A stretch of 64,000 nucleotides of DNA from the NCBI GenBank assembly GCA_964581385.1, contig CAZOOK010000016.1, positions 68,528 through 132,527 of the forward strand, written 5' to 3'. This document shows, piece after piece, positions 25,124 through 34,488 of the stretch; positions within the stretch are counted from its first letter, which is position 1, and each line of letters starts with the position of its first letter. Under the pieces are notes generated by a model. That model saw only the letters and a list, made by a program, of their open reading frames with translations, was not told the DNA's origin and searched no databases. A program made the translations under genes and the position numbers. The DNA is from CAZOOK01 sp964581385. GTDB taxonomy: Bacteria > Pseudomonadota > Gammaproteobacteria > Nevskiales > Nevskiaceae.

Positions 25124-26383
25124 CTAGTCCTTCCTCGCAGCATTGGTCTTGAGCTGATTGAACGGCAGATCGCGATCTTGGCTCGGCTCACGCGGCAGAC
25201 CGAGATAGCGTTCGGCGACTGAATTGCACTGCATCTCTGTGGTGCCGCCGCCGATGCGATGCGTGCTGACCCGGCTCATACCCCAGACCGGCCCCTCGCC
25301 GCCCGGCGCGACAGCCACTCCGGCAGGACCGGTCAGTTCGGACAGCAGCGCGGTGCGACGCACATCGGTGCGCGCCGCCATCAAGCTGGAAATCGCCCCC
25401 GCCGTGGCTGGCAACGCACGATTGCGCAGCCCCACAGCGATCCTGCGTGTGGTGAGCTTGTGGACAGCATCGATGACGAACGCCTCGCCGATCAGCTGTC
25501 GCGCGTGCGAATCGTCAGCCACGTTCAGTGAACGCGCCAGATCGACATAGCTGCGGGAAAGCTCGATCCGTTCGCTTTCCACCGCCGCTTTCATGCCCGT
25601 GTGCCAGCCGCGCGCCATGCCGGCCCGCTCGGCGGCGAGCTGGGTGCTCGCCACCGTCCAGCCATCGTTCACCTTGCCGACAACATGATCTTCCGGCACT
25701 TCGACGTCGTCGAAGAATTCCTGGCAGAAGTCGCTGTTGCCGCGGATCAACTTCAGCGGAGTAATCGTCATCCCCGGAGAGTGCATGCTGACGATGAACA
25801 TCGTGAGTCCCGCATGCTTGGGGATACTGGAGTCGGTGCGCGCAAGGCAGATGCCCATGTCACAGTTGAGACCGCCGGTGGTCCATACCTTGGATCCGTT
25901 AAGCACCCACTTGTTACCGCGCAATTCGGCGCGGGTCAGCAGTCCGGCGAGGTCGGAACCGCCCGACGGCTCGGATAGCAGCTGGCACCAGATGTGCTCG
26001 CCCTTGAGAATCGCTGGGATATAGCGAATCTTCAGTTCTTCGCTGGCATGGGCCAGTAGAGTGGGCACGACGACGTTGAAGGCATTGCCGAAGTGCCACG
26101 GCAGCCGATAAGGCTCGGCCTCTTCGTAAAGGATGTCCTCGAAGCGCTTATCGAGCCCCTGACCGCCATACACCTTCGGGATCGTGACGCCGGCGAGGCC
26201 GCCATCCCACAGCATGCGTTGAATGTGACGGTCTTTGGCGACGAGGTCCTTGTTCTCCCAATCCATGGGGGCTTCCTCGGGAACACGCGGTGGCAGCCTG
26301 CCCTTCATCCACTCCCGCGCCTTGAGGCGGAATGCGCGCTGTTCTTCGCTGTCGCGGCGTTCGTTGTTATTCGACTGAGTCAT
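25124..26383 (-). CDS. Acyl-CoA dehydrogenase, alpha-type subunit of a gene pair
   Basis: 419 residues from the ATG at 26383 (GAGGA 7 bases upstream); the frame is open further but enters the upstream gene. The flavin/substrate segments are LSEPSGGSDLAGLLTRAEL, NGSKVWTTGG and the C-terminal HRIGGGTTEMQCNSVAERYLG. The gap to the ACAD gene 26394-27521 is only 10 bases. Adjacent, unequal ACAD pairs in steroid degraders form alpha2-beta2 heterotetramers in which only one subunit keeps the catalytic base; the same arrangement is plausible here. FAD-dependent alpha-beta desaturation of an acyl-CoA. Confidence 0.9.
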   Translation of the reverse strand: MTQSNNNERRDSEEQRAFRLKAREWMKGRLPPRVPEEAPMDWENKDLVAKDRHIQRMLWDGGLAGVTIPKVYGGQGLDKRFEDILYEEAEPYRLPWHFGNAFNVVVPTLLAHASEELKIRYIPAILKGEHIWCQLLSEPSGGSDLAGLLTRAELRGNKWVLNGSKVWTTGGLNCDMGICLARTDSSIPKHAGLTMFIVSMHSPGMTITPLKLIRGNSDFCQEFFDDVEVPEDHVVGKVNDGWTVASTQLAAERAGMARGWHTGMKAAVESERIELSRSYVDLARSLNVADDSHARQLIGEAFVIDAVHKLTTRRIAVGLRNRALPATAGAISSLMAARTDVRRTALLSELTGPAGVAVAPGGEGPVWGMSRVSTHRIGGGTTEMQCNSVAERYLGLPREPSQDRDLPFNQLKTNAARKD

Positions 26384-26393
26384 GGTGTTGTCC

Positions 26394-27521
26394 TCAAAGT
26401 CCGGCAAGACGGCACAGCCGTTCGTGATGAACAGGCGTAGCACCCCACAAGGCCTCGTTGGATACGGCGCGGCGCAGGTAGAAATGGATATCGTGCTCCC
26501 AGGTCATGCCGATACCGCCGTGCATGTGCAGGCAATCGCGAATGATCTCGGTACCGAAGCGACCGCAATGACTCTTGGCGACGCTGACCGCAATGGCGGC
26601 ATCGGGCGCGGCGTTTTGCACCGCCTTGGCAGCATGCGCGACAACGGCCTTGGCACCTTCAAGCTGGGTCGCGTGATCGGCGAGTCGATGCTTCAATGCC
26701 TGGAACGACCCAATCGGCCGGCCGAAGGCGTAACGCTGCTGGACGTATTCGAGCGTGAACTCCAGCGCCCGGTCGATTGCTCCGACCGTTTCGGCGCAGT
26801 GAATCACCAGCGCAACCTGAAGCTGGCGCTCGACGAGATCAGCCGAACGACCGAATTCGCCGACCAGAGTATCCGCAGCCACGCTTACGCCGGAGAATTC
26901 GACATCTGCGAGTTGACGACCCAGGTCGAGCGTTTCCAAGGGACGGATCGTGATTCCGGGCGCCTTCGCCGGAATCAGGAACTGCGAGAGGCCGCTGTCA
27001 TCCACCGCGGTCACCAGCAGGTGGCCGGCGATCTGAGCGTCCTGCACATAGGCAGCGGTGCCGTCGAGGGTGAAGCCCTTGGCCTTGCGCGTGACACGCA
27101 CGCCTCCCGGCTCGGTGCCCGACTTAGTGCCGGGGGCGGCAAAGCACCAGGCGGCAAGCTCGTCGCCCGCGACAAGACCCGGCAGCAATGCAGTTTGCTG
27201 CTTCTCAGACCCGGCCTGGGCGACTGCGAAGGCGACGACGCAGTTGGAGAGGAAGGGGCCGGAATAAACAACCCTGCCGAGTTCCTCGGCGATGATCGCC
27301 GCATCGATCACACCCTGGGCGGATTCTGCCAAGCCGCCGTGCGCTTCCGGCGTGAACAGTGCCACCCAGCCCTGCGCGACGCCTTCGCGCCAGGCGCCTG
27401 CATGGAAATCGACCTTGTTGTCCGCGAGGCGCCGCAGGGCACCGATCGGTGATCGATCTTCGAGGTAGCGGCGAGTACTGTCCTGCAGCATCCGCTGGTC
27501 TTCAGTTGATATGACGTCCAC
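26394..27521 (-). CDS. Acyl-CoA dehydrogenase, beta-type subunit of a gene pair
   Basis: 375 residues, GTG start. The N-terminal helical domain contains GWVALFTPEAHGGL; the C-terminal domain has RYAFGRPIGSFQALKHRLAD and HMHGGIGMTWEHDIHFYLRR, the HGGIG...D segment of ACADs. The central beta domain is shorter and lacks the usual SEPxxGSD motif, where it has WCFAAPGTKSG instead. That matches the beta-type partners of heteromeric ACADs. It is transcribed just before the alpha-type gene at 25124. Confidence 0.88.
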   Translation of the reverse strand: MDVISTEDQRMLQDSTRRYLEDRSPIGALRRLADNKVDFHAGAWREGVAQGWVALFTPEAHGGLAESAQGVIDAAIIAEELGRVVYSGPFLSNCVVAFAVAQAGSEKQQTALLPGLVAGDELAAWCFAAPGTKSGTEPGGVRVTRKAKGFTLDGTAAYVQDAQIAGHLLVTAVDDSGLSQFLIPAKAPGITIRPLETLDLGRQLADVEFSGVSVAADTLVGEFGRSADLVERQLQVALVIHCAETVGAIDRALEFTLEYVQQRYAFGRPIGSFQALKHRLADHATQLEGAKAVVAHAAKAVQNAAPDAAIAVSVAKSHCGRFGTEIIRDCLHMHGGIGMTWEHDIHFYLRRAVSNEALWGATPVHHERLCRLAGL

Positions 27522-27650
27522 GTTTTTTATTTCCCATACTTGAATACTGCCGGCTCCGCTCCTCAGTACTTCGTACCTCAGCCTTGCATTCCCACTCCAT
27601 GATCAAGTGGGTTTGCCAAAACCGCGGAACAGACGCGTACGACAGGCGCT

Positions 27651-29855
27651 CTACCGCGACCGCGGCAGGCCGAGTTGCTTCTCGGCAATCATGCTGCGAT
27701 GCACTTCACTGGTACCACCGTAGACGGTCGACACCTGCGAGTGGCGGAAACACAGATTGATGTAAGCCGCATCGGCCGAAGCGAAGGCGAGCGATTCCGG
27801 TGCTGTCAGGTTGAGCAGGTCGAAGGAGTCCGACTTGTAAACTTCCGAGGAAAACATCTTCGACGAAGGTCCGTAGGCAAGATTGGTCTTACGCTCGGCC
27901 GAAACCCACAGGGCGCGAAAGTGCAGCATCCGCGAAGCGGCGACATTGGCAGCCACCCGCGCGAGGCGCAGTTGCACACCTGCATCCTCGATCATCGGTC
28001 GGCCATTTCGTTGAGTCTGGCGGCAGAATCGTTCGGCAGCATGCAGCAGTTCTTCCTGGTCCCGAACGAACGACATGCCGTGCTCGATCTCCAGCGAACT
28101 GGCCATCACCTTCAGCCCGCCCCCAACCTCGCCCAGCCGATAGCGGTCCGGGATCTGCACGCCGTCGTAATAGGTGATGTTGGTGCGCTCCTCCTGGAAG
28201 GTGTGGACCGCCTGGATGGTGACGCCTTCCGCCTTGAGCGGCACGATGAACATCGTCAGCCCAAGATGCTTGGCCGCATTGGGATCGGTACGGGTCAGCA
28301 ACAGCACATAGTCGGCGCTCTCGGCACCGCTGGTGAACATCTTCTGCCCATCGATCCGCCAGCCATCGCCTTCGCGCGTCGCGCGGGTCTTCGCAGCGAA
28401 CACGTCAGAGCCCGAACCCGGCTCGCTAAAGCCGAGAGCACATGTCGCTTCGCCCGCGATGACCCGGCGCAGCGCCTCGGCCTTTAGCTCGTCGCTGCCG
28501 AAGCGGTCCATGATGAAACCGATGATGTTGCAGGTGCCCTGGAAGTGGGTCGTCCAGTTGTATTCGTCCCAGACCTTGAGCGCCGCCTGCACCGCGTAGG
28601 GGCTGGCACCACGGCCACCCATGCGCCTCGGCCAGGCAAGGAATAGCAGGCCCGCCGCGCCCAGTTTCTTGTGAAACCCCGGATCATGACCGGCGAAGGA
28701 ATAGTGCGCCTTAGCCCGCAGTTCGGGCGTCATGTTGGCCTCAAAGAAGGCGCGGGTTTCCGCCGCGAGCGCTTCGGCCTCTTCGCCAAGGCCAAATTCG
28801 ACCGCCATCGGCCCGGCATCCGGCAGCTGTGCCACTTCACCGTGATAGCGCCGCCTTGCCGCCTCGTCAAGAAGTAGATTGGGGTCGCCCAGCACGAGCG
28901 GCCAAGCCTTCGCTCGCAAGCTGAAGAGATGAATGTCGTATTCCAATGTCAGACCATAGCCACCGAACGTGTGCAGCGCCTGCCCCACGGCTTTCTCGGC
29001 CGCCATGCAGGCCCACCACACGGCGGACGATATCGCTTCGCCTGCTTCCGGCGCATGGTCGGCAATCGCGCGGATCGCTCGCCAAGCCTTAAGGCGGCCA
29101 GCATCGACTTCAACCGCCACGGCGGCCAGCGGGTGGGAAATCGCCTGGAAGCCGCCGATCGGACGGCCGAACTGCGAACGTTCGCAAGCATAGGCCGAGG
29201 CGATGCGGATTGCTTCCTTGGCAAGACCGCTCAAGGCCAGTGCGATCAGCAGCTTCCACTCCTCGATGGCGGCGGAAAACGCTGCAACGGCTGCTGAGCC
29301 TTGCCCCAGCACGATCCGATCGCCCTGATCAAGCCGCAGACGCGCGATCGGCGTGGATGCGAGTGTCCTCTCGCCTTGATCGGCCCGCCCCTTCGGCCGC
29401 ACCAGCACGACCTTGTCGCCGTCAAGCGCGATGACAGCGTCCGCTACGGCGCCGCCAGCCACAAGCTGTATTTTCTGGACAGCGCAATCGTGCATCGCGA
29501 GGGTGACGACACTATCCCCGCTGGCCACAGCCTCGCGCAGCCCCGATTTATCCGCCGGGTCGAGCTGAGCCAGCAGGCGCGCCGCGACAATCGCCTCAGC
29601 AAGAGGGCCGGAAGCCAGCGTGCGGCCGGCTTCTTCCATCAATAATCCGGCGTCGAAAATTCCAAGTCCGAGGCCACCTGCCTCTTCCGATGTACGAATG
29701 GTCAGCGCGCCAAGCTCGGCAAGGCCTTTCCACAGCTTGCGGTCGAATCCTTGCGGCAATGCGGCCCGGACACGTGCGCTACTGCTTTCCGCATCGAGAA
29801 AGCGTGCGAACGTGTCGATCATCATGCGTTGATCGCTGGTGGGCTCAAGCTGCAT
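27651..29855 (-). CDS. Two-domain acyl-CoA dehydrogenase fusion
   Basis: 734 residues from the ATG at 29855, chosen because GGAG stands 6 bases upstream; an ATG 33 bases earlier has no such site. The chain holds two ACAD units. Residues 1 to about 360 are beta-like (CERSQFGRPIGGFQAISHPL, HTFGGYGLTLEYDIHLFSLR). Residues about 370 to 734 are alpha-like (FSEPGSGSDVFAAKTRA, GWRIDGQKMFTSGAESADYV, VSTVYGGTSEVHRSMIAEKQ). So the order beta-alpha of the neighbouring two-gene pair appears here as one polypeptide. It should perform FAD-dependent dehydrogenation of a bulky acyl-CoA. It is 129 bases from the next ACAD gene. Confidence 0.9.
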   Translation of the reverse strand: MQLEPTSDQRMMIDTFARFLDAESSSARVRAALPQGFDRKLWKGLAELGALTIRTSEEAGGLGLGIFDAGLLMEEAGRTLASGPLAEAIVAARLLAQLDPADKSGLREAVASGDSVVTLAMHDCAVQKIQLVAGGAVADAVIALDGDKVVLVRPKGRADQGERTLASTPIARLRLDQGDRIVLGQGSAAVAAFSAAIEEWKLLIALALSGLAKEAIRIASAYACERSQFGRPIGGFQAISHPLAAVAVEVDAGRLKAWRAIRAIADHAPEAGEAISSAVWWACMAAEKAVGQALHTFGGYGLTLEYDIHLFSLRAKAWPLVLGDPNLLLDEAARRRYHGEVAQLPDAGPMAVEFGLGEEAEALAAETRAFFEANMTPELRAKAHYSFAGHDPGFHKKLGAAGLLFLAWPRRMGGRGASPYAVQAALKVWDEYNWTTHFQGTCNIIGFIMDRFGSDELKAEALRRVIAGEATCALGFSEPGSGSDVFAAKTRATREGDGWRIDGQKMFTSGAESADYVLLLTRTDPNAAKHLGLTMFIVPLKAEGVTIQAVHTFQEERTNITYYDGVQIPDRYRLGEVGGGLKVMASSLEIEHGMSFVRDQEELLHAAERFCRQTQRNGRPMIEDAGVQLRLARVAANVAASRMLHFRALWVSAERKTNLAYGPSSKMFSSEVYKSDSFDLLNLTAPESLAFASADAAYINLCFRHSQVSTVYGGTSEVHRSMIAEKQLGLPRSR

Positions 29856-29945
29856 AGGCTGCTCCACTGCATCTCGCAGCCAATTCATAGGCCGCGCGAA
29901 TGATGAATTTCACACTGCTCACCAAGCTGATTAAGGTCTTCCAAA

Positions 29946-29955
29946 TAGTATACTA
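29946..29955. promoter_or_regulatory. Short palindrome in divergent promoter region
   Basis: TAGTATACTA is a perfect 10-base palindrome 91 bases upstream of the fused ACAD start and 165 bases before the permease start. It lies in the AT-rich part of the divergent region. A regulator site is possible; a chance palindrome in AT-rich DNA cannot be excluded. Confidence 0.25.
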
Positions 29956-30119
29956 ATTAAATATGAGGGGTGTTTCCGGACGAAAAAATATCCCTTCCCG
30001 TCATACTTTTCCCATACTTAGTGCGGTGCAGAAGGGTCGTGCACGGTGCCCACACTCTAGGCTCGCCAATCCAGCGATACGCATACACTTTGGCCTTCCA
30101 GAAAAATGATGGGGGCGAG

Positions 30120-31541
30120 ATGTCCCGGCACGAGCAGGGCATTGCCGTACGTGTGGCGCTGCGCGCCTGTGCGTGGGCGGAGCGTTGGTTTCCCGATCCT
30201 TTCGCCGTGGCGGCTCTGGTACTGGTGTTGGTGGCTGTGACCGCTGCCGCTGCCGGCGCACCGGCGGTCAGTGTGGCGCGGGCATTCGGCGATGGCTTTT
30301 GGAGTTTGATTCCGTTCACGATGCAGATGTGCTTCGTGCTGATCGGTGGCTATGTCGTGGCGGATTCGGCACCGATGACTGCCGCGCTGGAATGGCTCGC
30401 CGCCCGGCCACGCAGCGGGCGCGGCGCTGTAGCGCTGGTGGCCGCCACGGCGGTGCTGCTCTCCCTATTGCATTGGGGTCTGGCCTTGATCGGCGCCACG
30501 CTGCTGGCACGCGCACTCGCGCGGCGTGAAGAACTGCAGATGGACTACCGTGCGGCGGGCGCCGCCGCCTATGTCGGCCTGGGAGCAACCTGGGCGCTGG
30601 GGCTTTCGTCCTCAGCCGCGCAGCTGCAGGCCAATCCCGCGAGCATGAGCAAGGAACTGCTCGCCGTGACGGGCGTGATTCCTTTCTCCGAAACAATCTT
30701 TCTCTGGCAGTCTCTCGTGCTCACCGCCGTTCTGGTCGTGGTGTCGATTGCGGTGGCTTGGTTCACCGCGCCGGGACCCACTGAAGCATTGACCGCGCAG
30801 CGACTCGGCCTCGACACATCGCGCCCATCGCCTGCCACAACAGCGCAGCGCCGCCCTGCCGACGTGTTGGAGCAATCACCGCTGTTGAGCATGGCCCTGG
30901 TGGCGCTCGGCGTCGGTTGGCTGTGGCATGAGTTCACCGCCAAGGGACCGATCGGCGCACTGTCCAATCTCAACAGCTACAACTTCCTGTTGCTGATCCT
31001 GGGACTTCTGCTGCACTGGCGTCCGCGGCGCTTTCTCGATTCCGTGATGCGCGCAGTACCGGGGACTGCCGGCATCCTGATCCAGTTTCCACTTTATGGA
31101 GCGGTGGCTCAGATATTGACCAGCGCACCCGCCGCCGACGGTTTCACGCTTTCAGCGCGCCTGGCCGAGGTTCTCACACACTTATCCACACCCGGCAGCT
31201 TTCCGGTTGTGGTCGGACTCTACTCGTCACTGCTCGGCTTTTTCGTGCCATCCGGTGGCGGCAAATGGCTGATCGAAGCGCCTTACGTGATGCAGGCGGC
31301 CAACGATCTGCACGTGCACCTGGGTTGGACCGTACAGGTCTACAACGCGGCCGAAGCGCTGCCCAATCTGGTCAATCCAATCTGGATGCTTCCTGTGCTT
31401 GGCATCCTCGGACTGCGGGCCAAGGATATGGTTGGATTCAGCGTGCTGCAGCTCGTCGTGCATGCACCGATCGTGCTGTTCCTGCTCTGGTTGCTCAGCG
31501 GCACGCTGATCTATCACGCGCCGGTGATGCCTGGACCGTAG
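30120..31541 (+). CDS. AtoE-type short-chain fatty-acid transporter family protein
   Basis: About 473 residues with 10 or more hydrophobic segments, so an inner-membrane permease. The motifs WAERWFPDPFAVAALVLVLV near the N-terminus, FTMQMCFVLIGGYVVADS, and FFVPSGGGKWLIEAPYVMQA near the C-terminus are characteristic of the TIGR00366/AtoE family, which imports short-chain fatty acids. The ATG at 30120 follows GGGGG; upstream frame extension adds only poorly hydrophobic residues. It is divergent from the fused ACAD gene and convergent with the CoA-transferase operon. It may take up an acid that feeds the pathway. Confidence 0.88.
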   Translation: MSRHEQGIAVRVALRACAWAERWFPDPFAVAALVLVLVAVTAAAAGAPAVSVARAFGDGFWSLIPFTMQMCFVLIGGYVVADSAPMTAALEWLAARPRSGRGAVALVAATAVLLSLLHWGLALIGATLLARALARREELQMDYRAAGAAAYVGLGATWALGLSSSAAQLQANPASMSKELLAVTGVIPFSETIFLWQSLVLTAVLVVVSIAVAWFTAPGPTEALTAQRLGLDTSRPSPATTAQRRPADVLEQSPLLSMALVALGVGWLWHEFTAKGPIGALSNLNSYNFLLLILGLLLHWRPRRFLDSVMRAVPGTAGILIQFPLYGAVAQILTSAPAADGFTLSARLAEVLTHLSTPGSFPVVVGLYSSLLGFFVPSGGGKWLIEAPYVMQAANDLHVHLGWTVQVYNAAEALPNLVNPIWMLPVLGILGLRAKDMVGFSVLQLVVHAPIVLFLLWLLSGTLIYHAPVMPGP

Positions 31542-31551
31542 TGCGCAAATA

Positions 31552-31575
31552 CGAACCGTGAAACCTTTCGGTTCG
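31552..31575. terminator. Possible bidirectional terminator hairpin
   Basis: Inverted repeat CGAACCG-10-CGGTTCG located 10 bases after the permease stop, between two convergent genes. The stem is perfect over 7 bases. A U-tract is missing on both strands, so factor-independent termination is uncertain. Confidence 0.35.
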
Positions 31576-31637
31576 CAGCGAAGTGGCGCGCCCGAGTGGC
31601 GCCGTCAGCCAGGGCGGAATGTCATTGGTTCAGTGGA

Positions 31638-32873
31638 CTAGACCACATTGCGCGTGCGCAAACCCGTAATCGCGATCGTGTCATAACCCAGCTCGGCGAG
31701 CAGTGCATCCGTATGCTCTCCAAGCAGCGGCGGCCGGCTGCGGATCGTTCCCGGAGTTGCGGACATGCGGAACGGTGTTTCGATCACCGGCGCCGGGCAC
31801 GGGAGGCCGGGGTAGTCGATCGGCTTGAGATAGCCCATCGCTCGCACGTGCGGATCATCGATTGCATCCTGCGGCGACAGCAGCGGCGAAGCGGGTATGC
31901 GCGCCGCGTCGAGCGCCTTCATGGCGTCAACGACAGACTTCCCGTCGCACCATTGTTGCATTCGATCGTTGAGCACGTCACCGTTAACAGCGCGCAGATC
32001 GTCGTTGGCAAAGCGTGGATCGATGAACCATTGTTCCTCACCCACGAGCCGGCACCAGCGTTTGAACATCGCCTGCCCGGCAACCTGGACCAGGATCCAG
32101 CCGTCCGCCACCTTGAACAGGTCGGCGGGACCGATAGCCATGCCCTTGTTGCCGACGCGACCCTTGTTGTTCTGCAAAATCGCCTGTTCGATCAGCAGCG
32201 GATTCGAGATCATCAGGGCCGCCGGCAGTATCGCCGCCTCGACCTCCTGGCCTTCGCCGGTCGCGTTACGATGGAACAGCGCCATCATGGTGGCGATGGT
32301 CAGCGCTAGCGCGGTGGCGTGGTCGACATAGGGAACGGCGGTGCGGATCGGCTGGTCGGGCAGACCGGTACGGTAGACCGCCCCGGACATGACTTGTCCG
32401 ATGCCGTCGAAGCCGACGCGATCGCTGTAGGGTCCGCCCCGTCCGTAGGCGGTGGCGCAGGCGAGAATGATGTCCGGCTTGATCGCCTTGAGGCTGGCAT
32501 AGTCGAGCCCGTTGTCGCGCATCGCCTGGTCGGGCATGTTGGCGACGACGATGTCCGCGGTCGCGATCAGCTTGCGCGCGATCTCGCGGCCCTCAGGCAT
32601 GGTCGTGTCGAGGGTCATCGACCGTTTATTGCGGTTGCACTGAAGAAAACCCGCTCCCACCCCATTCGGCACGACCGACTGTACCCATCGATCCTCGCCG
32701 CCTTCGCGCTTCTCGAGGCGGATGACGTCCGCGCCCATGTCGGCCAGAATGGCGCTGCACCAGGGCGCCGCGATGAAGCGTCCGAAATCGAGAACGCGAA
32801 TACTCTTCAGTACCTGAGTCGATTCCGTCCTCTTTTCCGCTTGCACCGGAGGGCGCACGATGGTGGTGCTCAA
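31638..32873 (-). CDS. CaiB/BaiF family (class III) CoA transferase
   Basis: 411 residues with LKSIRVLDFGRFIAAPWCSA at the start of the domain, the catalytic Asp D156 in GFDGIGQVMSG, and the late ASPLLSPQDAIDDPHVRAMG segment. Length and motifs match formyl-CoA-transferase-like enzymes that move CoA between carboxylates. The start is TTG overlapping the upstream enoyl-CoA hydratase stop as TTGA, so translation is probably coupled. It is the last gene of a five-gene operon (36667 to 31638). It could activate the pathway acid without ATP. Confidence 0.9.
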   Translation of the reverse strand: MSTTIVRPPVQAEKRTESTQVLKSIRVLDFGRFIAAPWCSAILADMGADVIRLEKREGGEDRWVQSVVPNGVGAGFLQCNRNKRSMTLDTTMPEGREIARKLIATADIVVANMPDQAMRDNGLDYASLKAIKPDIILACATAYGRGGPYSDRVGFDGIGQVMSGAVYRTGLPDQPIRTAVPYVDHATALALTIATMMALFHRNATGEGQEVEAAILPAALMISNPLLIEQAILQNNKGRVGNKGMAIGPADLFKVADGWILVQVAGQAMFKRWCRLVGEEQWFIDPRFANDDLRAVNGDVLNDRMQQWCDGKSVVDAMKALDAARIPASPLLSPQDAIDDPHVRAMGYLKPIDYPGLPCPAPVIETPFRMSATPGTIRSRPPLLGEHTDALLAELGYDTIAITGLRTRNVV

Positions 32874-33697
32874 GCGGCCTTCCAGTTCGGCGCGCGTTTT
32901 TCGAGGAAGGCCGCCGGCCCTTCCTTGGCGTCCTCGGTCTGGGCGCAGCGCATGCGATAGCTTTCGGCGAGCAGCTCGGCTTCATACACCGGTAGAGACA
33001 GGCCCTTGCGGATGGCCATGCGGGTGCCGCGAACGGCCAGTGGAGCATTGCGGTTGACGATCTCGGCAATCTCCCAGGCACGATCCATCAGCGATTCTTT
33101 GGGAGTGATCTCGGTGATCAAACCCAGTTCATAGGCGCGTTGCGCGCTCATGCGTTCGTGCTTGCCCATGATTGCCATGCGCATCGCCACGTTGATTGGA
33201 AGGACCCGTGCCATGCGCACCATCTCGCGGGCCGACACGACGCCGATCGACACATGCGGATCGAAGAACGTCGCATGCTGAGCGGCAATCGCGATATCGC
33301 TGGTCGATACGAGGTCGAGACCCGCGCCACATGCGGCACCGTTCACCGCGCAGATGATCGGCTTGGACATATTGAGATAAGGCGGCGTGGCCTCCTGCGG
33401 CACTTCCCACTGGCGGTAGGACGTGAGCATGCCCTCGCCCCACATGTCGACGCCGGTCGGATGACCATCGATGTAGGTGCCTTCGATGACATTGATATCG
33501 GCGCCGGTACACAGCGCCTTTTCTCCCGCGCCGGTGACGATGGCGGTCCAGATGTCCTTGTCTTCCTCCACCTCGACCCAGGCGCGCTTGAGTTCGCGCA
33601 TCATCTCGATCGAAATCGAATTAAGTACGTCCGGACGGTTGAGAGTGATGCAGGCCGTACGGCCGCGCTTTTCAAACAAAATAGTATTCCAGCTCAT
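32870..33697 (-). CDS. Enoyl-CoA hydratase/isomerase family protein
   Basis: 275 residues. First oxyanion motif ALCTGADINVIEGTY (Thr instead of Ala after Cys), second AVNGAACGAGLDLV. At the usual Pro-Glu position the sequence is FFDPHVSIGVVSAREMVRM, so the first catalytic Glu is replaced by His while a Glu is kept further on. This is seen in several crotonase subgroups with changed reactions. It overlaps its neighbours by 4 bases on each side. Together with 33694-34488 it forms an adjacent crotonase pair. The reaction is therefore uncertain. Confidence 0.88.
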   Translation of the reverse strand: MSWNTILFEKRGRTACITLNRPDVLNSISIEMMRELKRAWVEVEEDKDIWTAIVTGAGEKALCTGADINVIEGTYIDGHPTGVDMWGEGMLTSYRQWEVPQEATPPYLNMSKPIICAVNGAACGAGLDLVSTSDIAIAAQHATFFDPHVSIGVVSAREMVRMARVLPINVAMRMAIMGKHERMSAQRAYELGLITEITPKESLMDRAWEIAEIVNRNAPLAVRGTRMAIRKGLSLPVYEAELLAESYRMRCAQTEDAKEGPAAFLEKRAPNWKAA

Positions 33698-34488
33698 TTC
33701 TTATCCTTCTCTTGCGTCTTTGGGGCCGAGAGGCGGCCATCGATTCGCGGTTTGTTATCGCGCAGAACGAGCGGTGTGTTGGCGATCCGTTCGACCGTGC
33801 GGCCACCCGCACGATCCAGATCCTTGCAGAGGTCAATCGCTAGTTTGGCGACACCCTGCGCATCGACCGGGCGCTGGACGAGCCGCTGACAGAAGGCCCA
33901 GACCTGTTCCTCGAATTCCTCGCTCGGCCACACGGCCTGCACCAGCCCGGCCAGCAGCGCCGTCTGGGCGTCCATCTGTTCGCCGGCCATGCCCATCCAC
34001 TTGGCCCAGCCGACGCCGCAGAGGCGGACGATGCGGCTGGTTCCACCGCTACCCGCGATCATCCCGAGATCGACTTCGGGCAGGCCGAAGCGCGCTTTGT
34101 CCGATGCCAGCCGAAAATCGACAGCTCCCGCCATCTCGACGCCGAGACCGAGGCAGGGGCCGTTGATCGCCATCACCACCGGCTTCTCCACCATTTCCAT
34201 CTCGTCGAAATGCAGATGGAGATTGCGGCGATAGTCGCGCCGGAATTCCTGCATGGTTCGCGTTGGTGGAAAAAGTTTCTGATGCTCGACGATATCGATG
34301 CCTGCGGTGAAGAAAGCGCCATTCGCTCGAATCAGCAGCACTCGCAGGTCTTCGCGGTCACGCAGATCGTCGACGGCCGCAAAGATGACCTGGCGCATTG
34401 CCACCGTCATGGCATTGCGCTTGGCCGGCCGGTTGAGGGATAGGACGATGACCCCATCCCGGTCCTCGCGAAGAATATCTTCTGCCAT
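33694..34488 (-). CDS. Enoyl-CoA hydratase/isomerase family protein
   Basis: 264 residues, compact crotonase. The motifs are FFTAGIDIVEH (about 70-80), AINGPCLGLGVEMAG, and ARFGLPEVDLGMIAGSGGTSRI with the conserved Pro-Glu and the GSGGT turn, so both canonical active-site regions are present. This copy is a good candidate for true hydratase or isomerase activity. The ATG overlaps the stop of the upstream ACAD by one base (TGATG), and its own stop overlaps the next start as ATGA. C-terminal tail rich in Lys and Arg. Confidence 0.9.
   Translation of the reverse strand: MAEDILREDRDGVIVLSLNRPAKRNAMTVAMRQVIFAAVDDLRDREDLRVLLIRANGAFFTAGIDIVEHQKLFPPTRTMQEFRRDYRRNLHLHFDEMEMVEKPVVMAINGPCLGLGVEMAGAVDFRLASDKARFGLPEVDLGMIAGSGGTSRIVRLCGVGWAKWMGMAGEQMDAQTALLAGLVQAVWPSEEFEEQVWAFCQRLVQRPVDAQGVAKLAIDLCKDLDRAGGRTVERIANTPLVLRDNKPRIDGRLSAPKTQEKDKK

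Noticed and set aside
26382..27452. 356-codon open frame on + opposite an ACAD gene
   Set aside because: Antisense shadow of a well-supported ACAD; no motif and no start signal.
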